Shown one piece after another: positions 1 to 8,900 of a DNA stretch of 64,000 nt. The stretch is from Actinoplanes sp. TFC3 (GTDB lineage Bacteria > Actinomycetota > Actinomycetes > Mycobacteriales > Micromonosporaceae): contig NZ_LOJP01000001.1 of assembly GCF_001553785.1 (NCBI RefSeq), positions 3,090,680-3,154,679 on the forward strand, in the 5' to 3' direction. The position numbers and the translations under genes are program-made. Below the pieces are notes generated by a model. The model did no database searches, was not told where the DNA came from, and was given only the letters and a program-made list of their open reading frames with translations. How positions within the stretch are numbered: position 1 is the first letter of the stretch; each line of letters begins with the position of its first letter.

Positions 1-223
1 CGTGCACCCGGTAGCCGTAGCGCTGACCAGGCACCACCCGCGGGAGATAGCCGTGCCAGACCAGGGCCTCACGCTCGGGCAGGTCAACCCGCGTCTCTTT
101 ACCGTCGTCGTCGAACAGGCACAGCTCCACCCGGTCGGCGACTTCCGAGAAGAGTGCGAAGTTGGTGCCGCCGCCGTCATATGTGGCGCCGAGCGGGTAG
201 GGGTTCCCCGGCCAGATTTTCAT
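1..223 (-). CDS. glgX: Glycogen debranching enzyme GlgX, N-terminal fragment (cut by window edge)
   Basis: The minus strand from an ATG at 223 reads [19 protein letters not shown], then [20 protein letters not shown] and, near the edge, GQRYGYRVH. This is the characteristic start of the CBM48 module of GlgX/TreX-type isoamylases, which cleave alpha-1,6 branches of glycogen left by phosphorylase in the cytoplasm. About 74 residues are visible; the GH13 catalytic domain lies outside the window. The start is fixed by the family-typical MKIWPG opening. Nothing in the visible neighbourhood belongs to glycogen metabolism, so the operon context, if any, is to the left. Confidence 0.93.
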   Translation of the reverse strand, partial: MKIWPGNPYPLGATYDGGGTNFALFSEVADRVELCLFDDDGKETRVDLPEREALVWHGYLPRVVPGQRYGYRVH

Positions 224-319
224 GGGCTCATCGAACCAGGTTCTCAGGCGGTGTGCAGAGTGCGACAGACGTGCGAACATCACACTGCGAACAGGGATGA
301 CGACGGCCTGGGCGGGGTA

Positions 320-1006
320 TCACGGTGTGCTGCCCGGTCGGATCAGCCCGGTTTCGTAGGCCAGGACCACCGCCTGCACCCGGTCCCGCAGCCCCAGCTT
401 GGTCAGGATGGCCGAGAGATGGGTCTTGACCGTGGCCCGGCTCAGGTGCAGGTACTCGGCGATCTCGTCGTTTGACAACGCCTGCGCCACCAGCCGCAAC
501 ACCTCCACCTCGCGCGAGCTGAGCACGTCGAGTTCGCCGGTGCGCTGCGGGGCGGCCGGTGCGCTGGCGAACCGGTCCAGCAGCCGCCGGGTCACGCTCG
601 GCGCGAGCAGGGCCTCCCCGCGCGCCACCAAGCGGATCGCGTCGGCCAGCTCAGCCGGACGGGTGTCCTTGAGCAGGAACCCGCTGGCCCCGGCCCGCAG
701 CGCCGCCACCACCGGCTCGTCCAGGTCGAAGGTGGTCAGCATGAGGATCCGCGCGGCACTGCCCGACGCCACGATGCGCCGGGCCGCCTCGATGCCGTCC
801 ATCACCGGCATGCGCACATCCATCAGCACCACGTCGGGCCGTAACGCCCCGGCCAGCGTCACCGCCTCCTGACCGTTGCCCGCCTCACCGATGACCTCCA
901 GGTCGTCGCGCCCGTCGATGATCAGCGCGAACCCGGCCCGCACCAGCTCCTGATCGTCGACGACCAGCACCCGGATCTTCGTGCCGGCCGGGGGCTCCTC
1001 GCTCAT
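320..1006 (-). CDS. LuxR/NarL-family response regulator
   Basis: A 228-residue two-domain regulator. The receiver domain (about residues 10-125) has the acidic pair (VVDDQ), the phospho-acceptor Asp in VLMDVRMP and the Lys in LLKDTRP. The C-terminal LuxR helix-turn-helix carries LSSREVEVLRLVAQALSNDE and the recognition-helix stretch ATVKTHL. It should bind DNA when phosphorylated by the kinase encoded immediately upstream. The ATG at 1006 overlaps the kinase stop codon (ATGA), implying translational coupling. Target genes cannot be told from sequence. Confidence 0.93.
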   Translation of the reverse strand: MSEEPPAGTKIRVLVVDDQELVRAGFALIIDGRDDLEVIGEAGNGQEAVTLAGALRPDVVLMDVRMPVMDGIEAARRIVASGSAARILMLTTFDLDEPVVAALRAGASGFLLKDTRPAELADAIRLVARGEALLAPSVTRRLLDRFASAPAAPQRTGELDVLSSREVEVLRLVAQALSNDEIAEYLHLSRATVKTHLSAILTKLGLRDRVQAVVLAYETGLIRPGSTP

Positions 1007-2124
1007 ACGGCGACCCCGGTGAGCGCGGCCGCAGCGGTGGCAGCCGGTTGTCGGGGGAGCTCTGCTCGTACCCGGAAACCGCCTTCTGCGGTGGGGCCTG
1101 CCTCCAGCGTGCCGCCCAGCAGCCGGGCGCGCTCGCGCATGCCCACGATGCCACGCTGACCCGAGCCGATGACCCGCCCGGTTGAGCGCGCCGGCCCGTC
1201 GTCCTGCACCTCCACCCGCACCGAGTCCGCCGCGCAGCGCACTGTTACCCGCGCCTGGGTGGCCTGACTGTGCCGCAGCGTGTTGGTCAGCGACTCCTGC
1301 ACGATCCGGTACGCCGACAGGTCCACCGCCGGCGCCGGCCCGGCGGTCATCGCCACGTCGAGCTGCACCCGCAGCCCGGTGGTGCCCATCGACGCGGCCA
1401 GCGCATCCAGGTTGCCCAGCCCCGGCTGCGGACCGGTCTCCCCGGTGTCCTCGCTGAGCGTGTGCAGCAGCATGCGCAGCTCCTGCAGCGTTGACTTGGC
1501 GGCCGTGCCGATCGTGCCGAGCGCCTTGCGGGCCTGCTCCGGGCGCCGGTCGAAGACATCCTCGGCGGCCTGCGCCTGCACCACGATCACCGACACCGTG
1601 TGCGCGAGCACGTCGTGCAGCTCCCGGGCGATGCGGGTGCGTTCGTGCGCGGCGATGCTGCGGCGTTCCTCGTCGCGGCGCAACGCCCGGGTGCGGCCCA
1701 GCTCGCCGAGCATCCAGCCGATCACCGGCCCGCCCATGGCCAGCAGCATGGTGCGCCAATCGCCGGTGAGCAGTTTGACCGGCGCGGCCGCGACCAGCAC
1801 GGCAAGCACCCACAGCGATCGGCTCGGCGTGCGGATGCGCGCGTAGCAGGCCAGCACCGCCGCGACCTGCCCCAGCCAGCCTATGTCCGGGCTCAGCGCC
1901 TCGAGGCCGATGCCCGCGGCAACCGCCACGACCATCCCCGCCTCGGGCCGGTGGCGCATCAGCACCAGCGAGCCCGCCTGCCCGGACGCCAGCGCGATGG
2001 CCAGACCCAGCGGCACGGGCTCGCGCGGGCCGCCGGGCGGGAGGATGATCAGCGCCGTCAGGACCAGGAAAACGGCTCCTGCGACGACGACGTCGGTGCG
2101 CTGCCTGCTGCAGACGGGGCTCAT
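1003..2124 (-). CDS. Sensor histidine kinase, HisKA_3 type
   Basis: The protein (373 residues from the ATG at 2124) begins with about five hydrophobic membrane segments in its first 130 residues and has no obvious extracellular sensor domain. A HisKA_3 dimerisation box follows, with the phospho-accepting His in ARELHDVLAHTVS, and a HATPase_c domain with the N-box in YRIVQESLTNTLRHS and the glycine-rich GSGQRGIVGMRER. This is the NarX/DesK-like kinase architecture usual for LuxR-type partners. I chose MSPVCSRQR as start because the upstream extension is polar and proline-rich; a start at 2253 cannot be excluded. The signal sensed is unknown, and intramembrane sensing is an inference from the short loops. 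Confidence 0.9.
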   Translation of the reverse strand: MSPVCSRQRTDVVVAGAVFLVLTALIILPPGGPREPVPLGLAIALASGQAGSLVLMRHRPEAGMVVAVAAGIGLEALSPDIGWLGQVAAVLACYARIRTPSRSLWVLAVLVAAAPVKLLTGDWRTMLLAMGGPVIGWMLGELGRTRALRRDEERRSIAAHERTRIARELHDVLAHTVSVIVVQAQAAEDVFDRRPEQARKALGTIGTAAKSTLQELRMLLHTLSEDTGETGPQPGLGNLDALAASMGTTGLRVQLDVAMTAGPAPAVDLSAYRIVQESLTNTLRHSQATQARVTVRCAADSVRVEVQDDGPARSTGRVIGSGQRGIVGMRERARLLGGTLEAGPTAEGGFRVRAELPRQPAATAAAALTGVAV

Positions 2125-2243
2125 GCGGCACAGCCTAGGCAGGGTGCCCGGCGGCGGCATCGGTCCAGGGAATGAATCAAGAGCCATACCTGAGGCGTAC
2201 GGCGGGAGTTTGGGTCTTCCTCTGGCGGGCATCGACACGGGGT

Positions 2244-2642
2244 ATGCCAGCACGTAAGGATCTTCCAGGAACCCTGAAGCGCTCGCCGAAGAAGGCCCAG
2301 GACACCTACGTCAAGGCCCACGACAGCGCGGTGAAGGAGTACGGGGAGGGCGAGCGGGCGCACCGCACCGCCCTGTCCGCGGTGAAGCACTCGTTCGAGA
2401 AGGTCGGCGACCACTGGGAACCCAAGGCCAAGAAGGGTCCCAGCGATGCCAAGGCCGCCGGTGGGCGCGACACCAAGAAGAAGACCGCCGGAGGTGTCGA
2501 CGCCAACGCCACCAAGGATCATTTGCTCAGCGTGGCGAAGAAACTCGACATCAGCGGTCGTGGGAAAATGAAGAAGTCTGCTTTGGTGAAGGCCATTGAG
2601 AAGGCCAACGCGAAGAAAACGCGCAAGGCCAGCAGCAAGTGA
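2244..2642 (+). CDS. ChaB-family protein with Rho-N-like tail
   Basis: The 132-residue product opens MPARKDLPGTLKRSPKKAQ, the ChaB fold signature, followed by AHDSAVKEYGEGERAHRTAL. A lysine/alanine-rich linker leads to a short C-terminal helical module (KDHLLSVAKKLDISGRGKMK) resembling the Rho-termination-factor N-terminal/SAP-like nucleic-acid-binding motif. ChaB was named as a regulator of the ChaA cation antiporter in Escherichia coli; in actinomycetes the role is unproven. The ATG at 2244 is chosen because homology starts exactly there. The stop overlaps the GTG of the next gene, so the two are co-translated. Confidence 0.85.
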   Translation: MPARKDLPGTLKRSPKKAQDTYVKAHDSAVKEYGEGERAHRTALSAVKHSFEKVGDHWEPKAKKGPSDAKAAGGRDTKKKTAGGVDANATKDHLLSVAKKLDISGRGKMKKSALVKAIEKANAKKTRKASSK

Positions 2643-3049
2643 GCGATCTCGCGCGCTTCCGGCAGGCGCAGGAGCCGATTTACGATCGGGCGCTGGCCGA
2701 GCTGCGGGCCGGTGCCAAGCGCAGCCACTGGATGTGGTTCGTGTTCCCGCAGATCGCCGGGCTTGGCTCCAGCCCCACGGCCGTGCGCTACGCCATCGCC
2801 GACCTCGACGAGGCCCGTGCCTACCTGGGCGATCCGCTGCTGGGAGCCCGGTTGATCGAGTGCGCGCAGGCACTGGTCGCGCTCGATGGACGTACCGCCG
2901 ATCAGATCTTCGGATATCCCGACACGTTCAAGCTGCGCTCGTCGATGACGTTGTTCGCCGCGGCCGCTACGGATCCGGCACCCTTCCAGGCCGTACTGGA
3001 CACCTACTACGACGGCAAGCCGGATACCGCAACCCTGCAGCGGTTGTAA
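2639..3049 (+). CDS. DUF1810 family protein
   Basis: A 136-residue protein matching the DUF1810 family: an N-terminal LARFRQAQEPIYDRALAELR, then SHWMWFVFPQIAGLG, and a C-terminal FGYPDTFKLRSSMTLFAAA. The family is small, soluble and common in bacteria, and its biochemical role is not settled. Translation starts at a GTG inside the stop codon of the ChaB gene (GTGA), so the pair forms a tight two-gene unit. No signal peptide or membrane segment is visible. Confidence 0.88.
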   Translation: MSDLARFRQAQEPIYDRALAELRAGAKRSHWMWFVFPQIAGLGSSPTAVRYAIADLDEARAYLGDPLLGARLIECAQALVALDGRTADQIFGYPDTFKLRSSMTLFAAAATDPAPFQAVLDTYYDGKPDTATLQRL

Positions 3050-3101
3050 GCCATCCGACTCTTCAAGTGCGACGCGCATCGACGCGGCGCAGGATGGCCG
3101 G

Positions 3102-4031
3102 ATGGCGGACGTCATTGTGGTGGGCGGCGGCATCATCGGCCTGACAGCGGCGACGCGGCTGCGCGAGCAGGGCGCCGAGGTGTTGCTGTGGTCCCCGGAC
3201 GATCCGCTGGCCACCACCTCGGCGGTGGCCGCAGCCGCGTGGTACCCGACGCGCACTGCTTATGACCCGCGCGTGCTGGCCTGGGCAAGCGCGACGTATC
3301 GTGAGTTCCGCCGCCAGGCGCGGGCCGCGGTGCCCGGTGTGCACGTCCGCGAGACCCGCAACCTGGAACGCACCGGCGTCACCGACGAGCCGTGGTGGGC
3401 GCCGGCCGCCGAACGCGTGCGCTATCTGAGCGCGGACAAGCCGTGGACCCGCGAGGTCCGCTTCGAGGCGCCGATGGTCGACATGGGACTCTATCTGCCC
3501 TGGCTGCAGGCGCATTTCGAGAGCCTGGGCGGCCGGGTGGTGCGCCGCCGCGTCGACCGGCTCGAGGAAGCGCTTGTCGAGGCGCCGACGGTGGTCAACG
3601 CGACCGGTCTGGCGGCGGGTGCGTTGTGCGGAGACCCCGATGTCCATCCGGTACGAGGCCAGATCGTCATTGTCGCCAACCCCGGCGTCTTCATGTCGGT
3701 GCGCGACGAGGGCGATCCGGCGGTCTATGTGCACCCGCGCACCCGCGACATCGTGCTCGGCGGAACGTACCAGGAGAACAGCTGGAACCTGACCCCCGAC
3801 CCGGCCGCCCGCGACGCCATCGTGGAGCGCTGTGTGGCGCTGGTCCCCGACCTGGCCGGCGCGCCGATCGTGGGGGAAAAGGTGGGACTGCGCCCCGTCC
3901 GCCGCGGTGGTCCCCGCGTGGAGGCCGAGAAGTGGCCGGGCGGGACGGTCGTGCACGCCTACGGCCACGGCGGGGCCGGCATGACGCTGGCCTGGGGCTG
4001 CGCGGACGAGGTCGCCAAGCTCGCCCGCTGA
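3102..4031 (+). CDS. FAD-dependent D-amino-acid oxidase
   Basis: A 309-residue flavoprotein of the DAAO/DASPO family, which oxidatively deaminates D-amino acids to 2-oxo acids, ammonia and hydrogen peroxide. The N-terminus has the dinucleotide-binding VIVVGGGIIGLTAATRL motif. Further in come the family stretches SAVAAAAWYPTR and VVNATGLAAGALCGD. Near the C-terminus, VGLRPVRRGGPRVE supplies the substrate-carboxylate Arg region and AYGHGGAGMTLAWGCA closes the FAD site. Length is normal for bacterial DAAO, and no signal peptide is seen. It may be transcribed alone, as 52 bp separate it from the DUF1810 gene. Substrate preference cannot be read from sequence. Confidence 0.93.
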   Translation: MADVIVVGGGIIGLTAATRLREQGAEVLLWSPDDPLATTSAVAAAAWYPTRTAYDPRVLAWASATYREFRRQARAAVPGVHVRETRNLERTGVTDEPWWAPAAERVRYLSADKPWTREVRFEAPMVDMGLYLPWLQAHFESLGGRVVRRRVDRLEEALVEAPTVVNATGLAAGALCGDPDVHPVRGQIVIVANPGVFMSVRDEGDPAVYVHPRTRDIVLGGTYQENSWNLTPDPAARDAIVERCVALVPDLAGAPIVGEKVGLRPVRRGGPRVEAEKWPGGTVVHAYGHGGAGMTLAWGCADEVAKLAR

Positions 4032-4073
4032 GCCCCTGCCCTCATCGACCGGCGATGCCGAGGTGAAGGCGTA

Positions 4074-4406
4074 TCAGGTGCAGAACGAGCGGCTGTACTG
4101 CATGTACGCGCTCACCACGTCGCCGCTCGTCACGAACTGGCGGTCGGCGGTGTAGATGTTGCCGTACGTGGTGCCCGGCTGGCGGCCGCCGTAGCCCCAC
4201 GTGTTGATCACGTAGCCGCGGTACCAGTAGCCGATGGTCGAGCCGCCGGCGTCGCGGATCGTGCCGTCCTGCCCGGTCAGCACGTACTGCGCGACGTAGT
4301 GGTCACACGCGGCCTGAGCCGGTTGGGCACCCGCAACACCGGCCACGGTGGCGGCGGTGACGGCCACAGCGGCGGCGGCGATCCTGCGCTTGAACTGCGA
4401 AGCCAT
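4074..4406 (-). CDS. Small secreted protein, unknown function
   Basis: A 110-residue protein with a classical Sec signal peptide: charged FKRR, an alanine/valine-rich core and a cleavage site after AQPAQA. The mature part of about 80 residues is rich in Tyr, Gly and Thr (IGYWYRGYVINTWGYGG) and has two cysteines, one at the mature N-terminus and one near the C-terminus, that could form a disulfide. The ATG at 4406 is preceded by GAGAGGATCACC, a good ribosome-binding site, which settles the start. I do not recognise the family; secreted actinomycete proteins of this size include inhibitors and matrix proteins. Confidence 0.75.
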   Translation of the reverse strand: MASQFKRRIAAAAVAVTAATVAGVAGAQPAQAACDHYVAQYVLTGQDGTIRDAGGSTIGYWYRGYVINTWGYGGRQPGTTYGNIYTADRQFVTSGDVVSAYMQYSRSFCT

Positions 4407-4507
4407 GGTGATCCTCTCGTCGGGGGCACTGCCGCTGCTCCCTACCCGGTGCCGCCGCCACCAGGCCCGGCGCGCCACCGATTCCCCCGAACGAGAACCC
4501 AGGTCAG

Positions 4508-5593
4508 TTACACCGTGCGCAGGTCGATGGTGTGCCAGACCAGGTGGTCCTGGTCTCCGGTGGACCACCACATCACCCCGTTGCGGCTGTACGCGCCTTC
4601 ACTGACGGCGCTGATGTCGACGGTGCGCCCGGTGCTCAGGTCGTACACGAGCAGGCCCTCCGAGCCGGTCAGGTCGGAGTCGGGTCCCGGCTCGGCCAGC
4701 AGTTCGAAGCGGTCGAGGATCGCCACGTCGGTGATCGCGGCGCGGGCGGCACCACCGGCGATGCGGCGCCGGGCCGTGCCGTCGGGGTGCATGGCGTCGA
4801 TGCCGGTCAGCCCGTCGCCGCTGAGCACCATCACCCGGCACCAGAGCGGTGAGCAGGTGACCAGCTCGGTGCCGGTGGTGGCGACCCGCTGCTCGGCGTT
4901 GGAGGTCAGCGCCCGCAGCACCCGGGTGCCGGTCTGATCCCCCGTGCCGTCGGTCAGCCAGGGCCAGGCCGTGAGAGCCCAGGTGCCGGGCTCTTGTCGT
5001 ACCGTCACCGCTCCGCCGGAAAGCGCGACCGAGCGCACCTGCGTGACCTGCCCGGAGTCCGCGGCCACCCACCACACCTTGCCCTCGGCCACAACCAGAT
5101 CGAACTGCGACCCGCCGAAAACCACGTTCCCGGTGTCCGCGGTGAGGCGCCGGACCTTGTCCCCGCTGGTCGTGGCGGCCCAGATGGCAACGCTTCCGCC
5201 CCCGGCCGACTCGGTCCACACCAGATCGGTGCCCGCCACCGTGACCGTTGCGAACTCGGGGTCGGAGGCCAGTGGCCGGCGGCGCAACTCCTTGGGCTGC
5301 CCACCGCTCGTGCGCAGCAGCAGCCGCAACCCGGCACCGTCGGGGCTGGGAGCCGTGCCGATGGCTGTGCGCGCGTCGAGGAACGCCTGCGGGTGGAAGA
5401 TCGGCCCGTCCGGCAGGTTTCCCGCCATTTCGGCCCGCTGCGCGCCGGGCCAGGCCGCAGCGGAACTCACCCTGCCGGGCGGCGCGGGCTTGTCATCCTT
5501 CGCCGGGTACGCCACCAGCGCGCCGCCGGCCGCCAGCGCCACCGCCAACGCGACCCAGCCCACGCGCGCCCCGCTCAACCGCGCCCAGCTCAT
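4508..5593 (-). CDS. Secreted or membrane-anchored beta-propeller-like protein
   Basis: The 361-residue product has an N-terminal hydrophobic segment (VGWVALAVALAAGGALVA) after a short charged start, so it is exported or anchored. The remainder is built of repeated short beta-type segments with W/D-rich turns (TDLVWTESAGGGSVAIWAA, EGKVWWVAADSGQVTQVRS, DHLVWHTIDLRTV), consistent with a TolB/YncE-like propeller. Two close cysteines occur in VTCSPLWC. The ATG overlaps the stop of the upstream TIGR03943 gene (ATGA), so it is the third gene of that operon. No enzymatic motif is recognised; a periplasmic binding or scaffold role is inference. Confidence 0.72.
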   Translation of the reverse strand: MSWARLSGARVGWVALAVALAAGGALVAYPAKDDKPAPPGRVSSAAAWPGAQRAEMAGNLPDGPIFHPQAFLDARTAIGTAPSPDGAGLRLLLRTSGGQPKELRRRPLASDPEFATVTVAGTDLVWTESAGGGSVAIWAATTSGDKVRRLTADTGNVVFGGSQFDLVVAEGKVWWVAADSGQVTQVRSVALSGGAVTVRQEPGTWALTAWPWLTDGTGDQTGTRVLRALTSNAEQRVATTGTELVTCSPLWCRVMVLSGDGLTGIDAMHPDGTARRRIAGGAARAAITDVAILDRFELLAEPGPDSDLTGSEGLLVYDLSTGRTVDISAVSEGAYSRNGVMWWSTGDQDHLVWHTIDLRTV

Positions 5594-6399
5594 TCGTACT
5601 GCTGTTTCGGCGGGGTGATCTCCTGCCACCCGGTGACCTGCAGGTACGGCACGTCGGCGTTGTTGACCGGGTCCTTGCCCACCTTGCCGGAATAGGTGCC
5701 CACCACCTGCACCCACGTGTCGGCGGCAACCCCGGCGGGCCCGTCCCCGAGAAGCCCCACCTTGATCGGGCGCCCGTCGGCGGCGCAGCACGACAGCACC
5801 ATGCGCGCGAGCATCGGCTGCCCGTCGGGTCCCGGCGTGACGAAACCGGTCAGCCGCAGGTTGCGCCCGGTGAGGCTGCGCCCGTCGTCGAACACCGCCC
5901 GCGACGCGTAGTCCAGCAGCGCCACATCAACCGGATCCCCGGCCGGCAGCGCCGCGTAGTCCGATGCGGAGTTCTGCGAGGTCAGCACGCTGCCCGCCTG
6001 CCCAGCCGCGTACGACCCGAGCGCGGGAGGCGACACCAGCAGCAACCCGAGCACGGGCAGGATCAGCAGCCACCCGATCCGCGGCTCATGGTGATGCTCA
6101 TGCCCGTGCTCCGGCCCGGGTTCGTCATGCGGTCGCTGCACCGCGTCAGCCAGCGCCGGCTCCGTCGTCCCGGCCGTCTCCGCATCCGCCAAGTGCGCGC
6201 CCACCGGCTCTGGCTTGGGGCGCGGGCGCAGCTCATACCACAAAGTCATCACCGCGGCCGCGACCAGCAGAATCCCCGCGCCGATCAGGAACGGCCGCAG
6301 GCCCTCCTTCACATAGCGCAAGTACAGGTCGCCGATGCTCGCGCGCAGCACCGCGCCGCCGAGCAGCAGCATGATCACTGCTTGGGCCTGCCGGTTCAC
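5590..6399 (-). CDS. TIGR03943/DUF1980 family membrane protein (YcgQ-like)
   Basis: A 269-residue membrane protein with about three hydrophobic segments (AVIMLLLGGAVLRASI, FLIGAGILLVAAAVMTLWY, WLLILPVLGLLLVSPPAL) and a C-terminal soluble domain carrying the family signature RMVLSCCAADGRPIKVGLL. A His/Glu-rich loop (EHGHEHHHEP) between segments two and three could bind metal. In Bacillus subtilis the homologue ycgQ is paired with the permease ycgR under Zur control, and the same pairing occurs here: the GTG at 6399 overlaps the permease stop. A role in zinc or other metal handling is family inference. I saw no clear Zur box. Confidence 0.88.
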   Translation of the reverse strand: MNRQAQAVIMLLLGGAVLRASIGDLYLRYVKEGLRPFLIGAGILLVAAAVMTLWYELRPRPKPEPVGAHLADAETAGTTEPALADAVQRPHDEPGPEHGHEHHHEPRIGWLLILPVLGLLLVSPPALGSYAAGQAGSVLTSQNSASDYAALPAGDPVDVALLDYASRAVFDDGRSLTGRNLRLTGFVTPGPDGQPMLARMVLSCCAADGRPIKVGLLGDGPAGVAADTWVQVVGTYSGKVGKDPVNNADVPYLQVTGWQEITPPKQQYE

Positions 6400-7400
6400 A
6401 GCAGCACCACCCCGACGGCCGTGCCGGTCAGAATCACGGCGACCAGCGTGGCCGGGGCGAACCGGAACGCGAAGCGGCGCCCGAACACCCCCGCCTGCAT
6501 GCTGATCAGCTTGAGGTCCACCATCGGCCCGACGACCAGGAACACCAGGCGCGAGGTCAGCGAGAACTGCGACAGCGAAGCGGCCACGAACGCGTCGGCC
6601 TCGCTGCAGATCGACAGCAGCACGGCCAGCACCGCCAGGGCGATCACCGACAGCACCGGGTTACTGGCCAGGCTGGTGAGCCAGCGCTCCGGGATGACGA
6701 CGTTGATGGTGGCGGCGGCCGCGGCGCCCAGCACGAGGAAGCCGCCGGCGTGCATGACGTCGTGGCGGGCGGCGGCCCAGAACGCGTTGCCGCGGCTCAT
6801 CCCGTCAAGGTCGGGGCGGTGCGGCAGGCGGATCCACTCGGCCTTGCCCAGCCGCAGCCAGAGCCAGCCCATCGCGACCGCGACAACCAGGCTGGCTGCC
6901 CCGCGGGCGATCACCATCTCCGGGTTGTTGGGGAACGCGACGGCGGTAGCGGTCAGCACGATCGGGTTGATCGCCGGGGCGGCGAGCAGAAACGCCAGCG
7001 CGGCGGCGGGGGTGACTCCGCGGCGGATCAGGGACCCGGCGATGGGCACGCTGCCGCACTCGCAGCCGGGCAGCACCACCCCGGCCAGCCCGGCCGCGGG
7101 CACCGCGAGCGCCGGGTGTTTGGGCAGCGCCCGCGCCCAGAACGAGCGGGGCACGAACACCGCGATCACCGCCGACAGCACCACTCCGAACACCAGGAAA
7201 GGCACCGCTTGCACGAGCACGGACACGAACACGGTCGTCCAGGTCTGCAGCCGCGGGCTCGAGATCAGCGCGGCCAGCGGGTTGCGGACCAGCACGAGCA
7301 GCACGAGCAGCGCAGCGAGCACCTCAACCGACCCGATGCGCCGCTCCCGGCGCTGCGGTGGGGCAGGAGGTGCAGCTTCGATCTCGTCCGTTGTGCTCAA
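6396..7400 (-). CDS. DUF318/ArsP-type permease (YcgR/YraQ-like)
   Basis: A 334-residue permease with about eight membrane segments. The diagnostic motif is VVLPGCECGSVPIAGSLIRR, with a matching second half around LSICSEADAFVAASLSQFS, as in the YraQ/YcgR/ArsP_1 family. Members export organoarsenicals or take part in metal homeostasis, depending on subfamily. Pairing with the TIGR03943 protein argues for the Zur-linked YcgR branch. The start appears to be TTG at 7400 (MSTTDEIEA); no better in-frame codon lies upstream. It heads a three-gene operon with 4-bp overlaps at both junctions. Confidence 0.88.
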   Translation of the reverse strand: MSTTDEIEAAPPAPPQRRERRIGSVEVLAALLVLLVLVRNPLAALISSPRLQTWTTVFVSVLVQAVPFLVFGVVLSAVIAVFVPRSFWARALPKHPALAVPAAGLAGVVLPGCECGSVPIAGSLIRRGVTPAAALAFLLAAPAINPIVLTATAVAFPNNPEMVIARGAASLVVAVAMGWLWLRLGKAEWIRLPHRPDLDGMSRGNAFWAAARHDVMHAGGFLVLGAAAAATINVVIPERWLTSLASNPVLSVIALAVLAVLLSICSEADAFVAASLSQFSLTSRLVFLVVGPMVDLKLISMQAGVFGRRFAFRFAPATLVAVILTGTAVGVVLL

Positions 7401-7578
7401 CGATCACTCCGGGTGACGGTGGGGATCCGGCCGCGGCCCACCCTACCCGGTCGCGGCGGCGGGTCCGAAGGTATCCACAGGGCGATTCGTCAAGCATGCT
7501 GAGCTGCGCATATGGACATCGGTCGGTGTTGTCCACAGGCCCCCGCGAAGGATTTTGCGAACCTCTACGATCGCCTTC

Positions 7579-8751
7579 GTGAGCATCGAAAATCATGACG
7601 ACGCTGTTGCGGCCGCCCATGACGTAGCGGCCGTACTGGCTCCCGGAGCGATCGAGCGGGACCGGGCCGGGGCGACGGTGATACCGTCCGAGGCGCTGGC
7701 TGCCCTGGATGGCTCCGGCCTGCTCGGAATCACCGTCCCGGCGGCGGACGGCGGCCCGGGTCTGGGCCCGGTGACGCTGGCCGAGGTCGCCCGCATCATC
7801 GCCGCCGCCGACCCGGCCATCGCCCAGGTGCCGCAGGCGCACTACCTGCTGGTCGACATCCTGGCGGTGCACGGCGACAAGGACGTGCGCGCCCAGCTCT
7901 ATGCCGAGGTCCTGGCCGGGCGACGCATCGGCAACGCCTTCGCCGAACGCGGCGGCCAGCATGCCCAGGACCTCAGGACAAGACTTCTCGACGGTACGAT
8001 CACAGGTCGCAAGTACTACACGACAGGCGCCCTGACCTCGGCTTGGATCGCCGTCAGCGCCCTCGATCAGCACTCCCGCCTCGTGCTCGGCTTTGTGCCC
8101 CGCAATGCCGAGGGCGTGAGCATCGACACGGACTGGGACGTGATCGGTCAGCGCGCAACGATCAGCGGCACCGCGACCTTCGACAACGTCCCGGCACCCT
8201 ACGTTCTCGACTACGCCCGCGCGTACGAGGTACCGCAGCAGTTGGGTGCGCGGGCCCAGCTCGTGCACGCAGCGATCGAAGTCGGAATCGCCGGTGCCGC
8301 ACTGCACGACGCCCGGTCCTACCTGCGGGAAAAGGCGCGCCCGTCGACCGAGGCGGTACGCGCGGGCGCGGCGGTGGCCGGCGACGACCCCCACGTACGG
8401 CACCGGTTCGGTCGCCTTGCCACCCGCGTGCGCGCAGCCCAGGCCCTGCTCGCTGACGCCGCCCGCACCCTCGAGATGATCGGTCTGGTCCCGGAGTCGG
8501 CGGACGAGGCAGCTCGCGGCTCCCTGGCCGTGGCGGGCGCGAAGGTGTTCGGCAGCGAGGTGGCCCTCGAAGCGGCCTCGGAGCTGTTCCAGATGTGCGG
8601 CACCAGCTCCACCGCCAGCAAGTACGACCTCGACCGCCACTGGCGCAACGCGCGCATCCACAGCGTGCACGACCCGCTGGACTGGAAATACCACCACATC
8701 GCCGCGTACGAGCTCACCGACGTCCTGCCACCCAACCACGGCCAGCTCTGA
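7579..8751 (+). CDS. Acyl-CoA-dehydrogenase-fold monooxygenase, SfnB/DszC-like
   Basis: A 390-residue flavoprotein of the acyl-CoA dehydrogenase superfamily. The stretches GLLGITVPAADGGPGLGPV, YYTTGALTSAWIAVSA and ASELFQMCGTSSTASKYDLD, and the C-terminal RHWRNARIHSVHDPLDWKYH, match the SfnB/DszC branch: FMNH2-dependent monooxygenases acting on sulfones, dibenzothiophene-like sulfur compounds or amines. The Glu base of true dehydrogenases is not apparent. I placed the start at GTG 7579; an in-frame TTG at 7555 would add eight residues. No ssu or flavin-reductase gene is adjacent, so the sulfur-scavenging role rests on family alone. Confidence 0.8.
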   Translation: MSIENHDDAVAAAHDVAAVLAPGAIERDRAGATVIPSEALAALDGSGLLGITVPAADGGPGLGPVTLAEVARIIAAADPAIAQVPQAHYLLVDILAVHGDKDVRAQLYAEVLAGRRIGNAFAERGGQHAQDLRTRLLDGTITGRKYYTTGALTSAWIAVSALDQHSRLVLGFVPRNAEGVSIDTDWDVIGQRATISGTATFDNVPAPYVLDYARAYEVPQQLGARAQLVHAAIEVGIAGAALHDARSYLREKARPSTEAVRAGAAVAGDDPHVRHRFGRLATRVRAAQALLADAARTLEMIGLVPESADEAARGSLAVAGAKVFGSEVALEAASELFQMCGTSSTASKYDLDRHWRNARIHSVHDPLDWKYHHIAAYELTDVLPPNHGQL

Positions 8752-8900
8752 CACGGCCGTCGGCCGCTCGCGGACCGCGCTCTTGCGCCTCGCGGGGGTG
8801 TCCTGCGCCGCGCTGCGTGCTGCGCCGGGCGGAGAGACCCAGGTAACGCAATCCGGCACCGGTGACCGGGCGTGCCCCGGCGATGGCGGAGGATCGGGCG

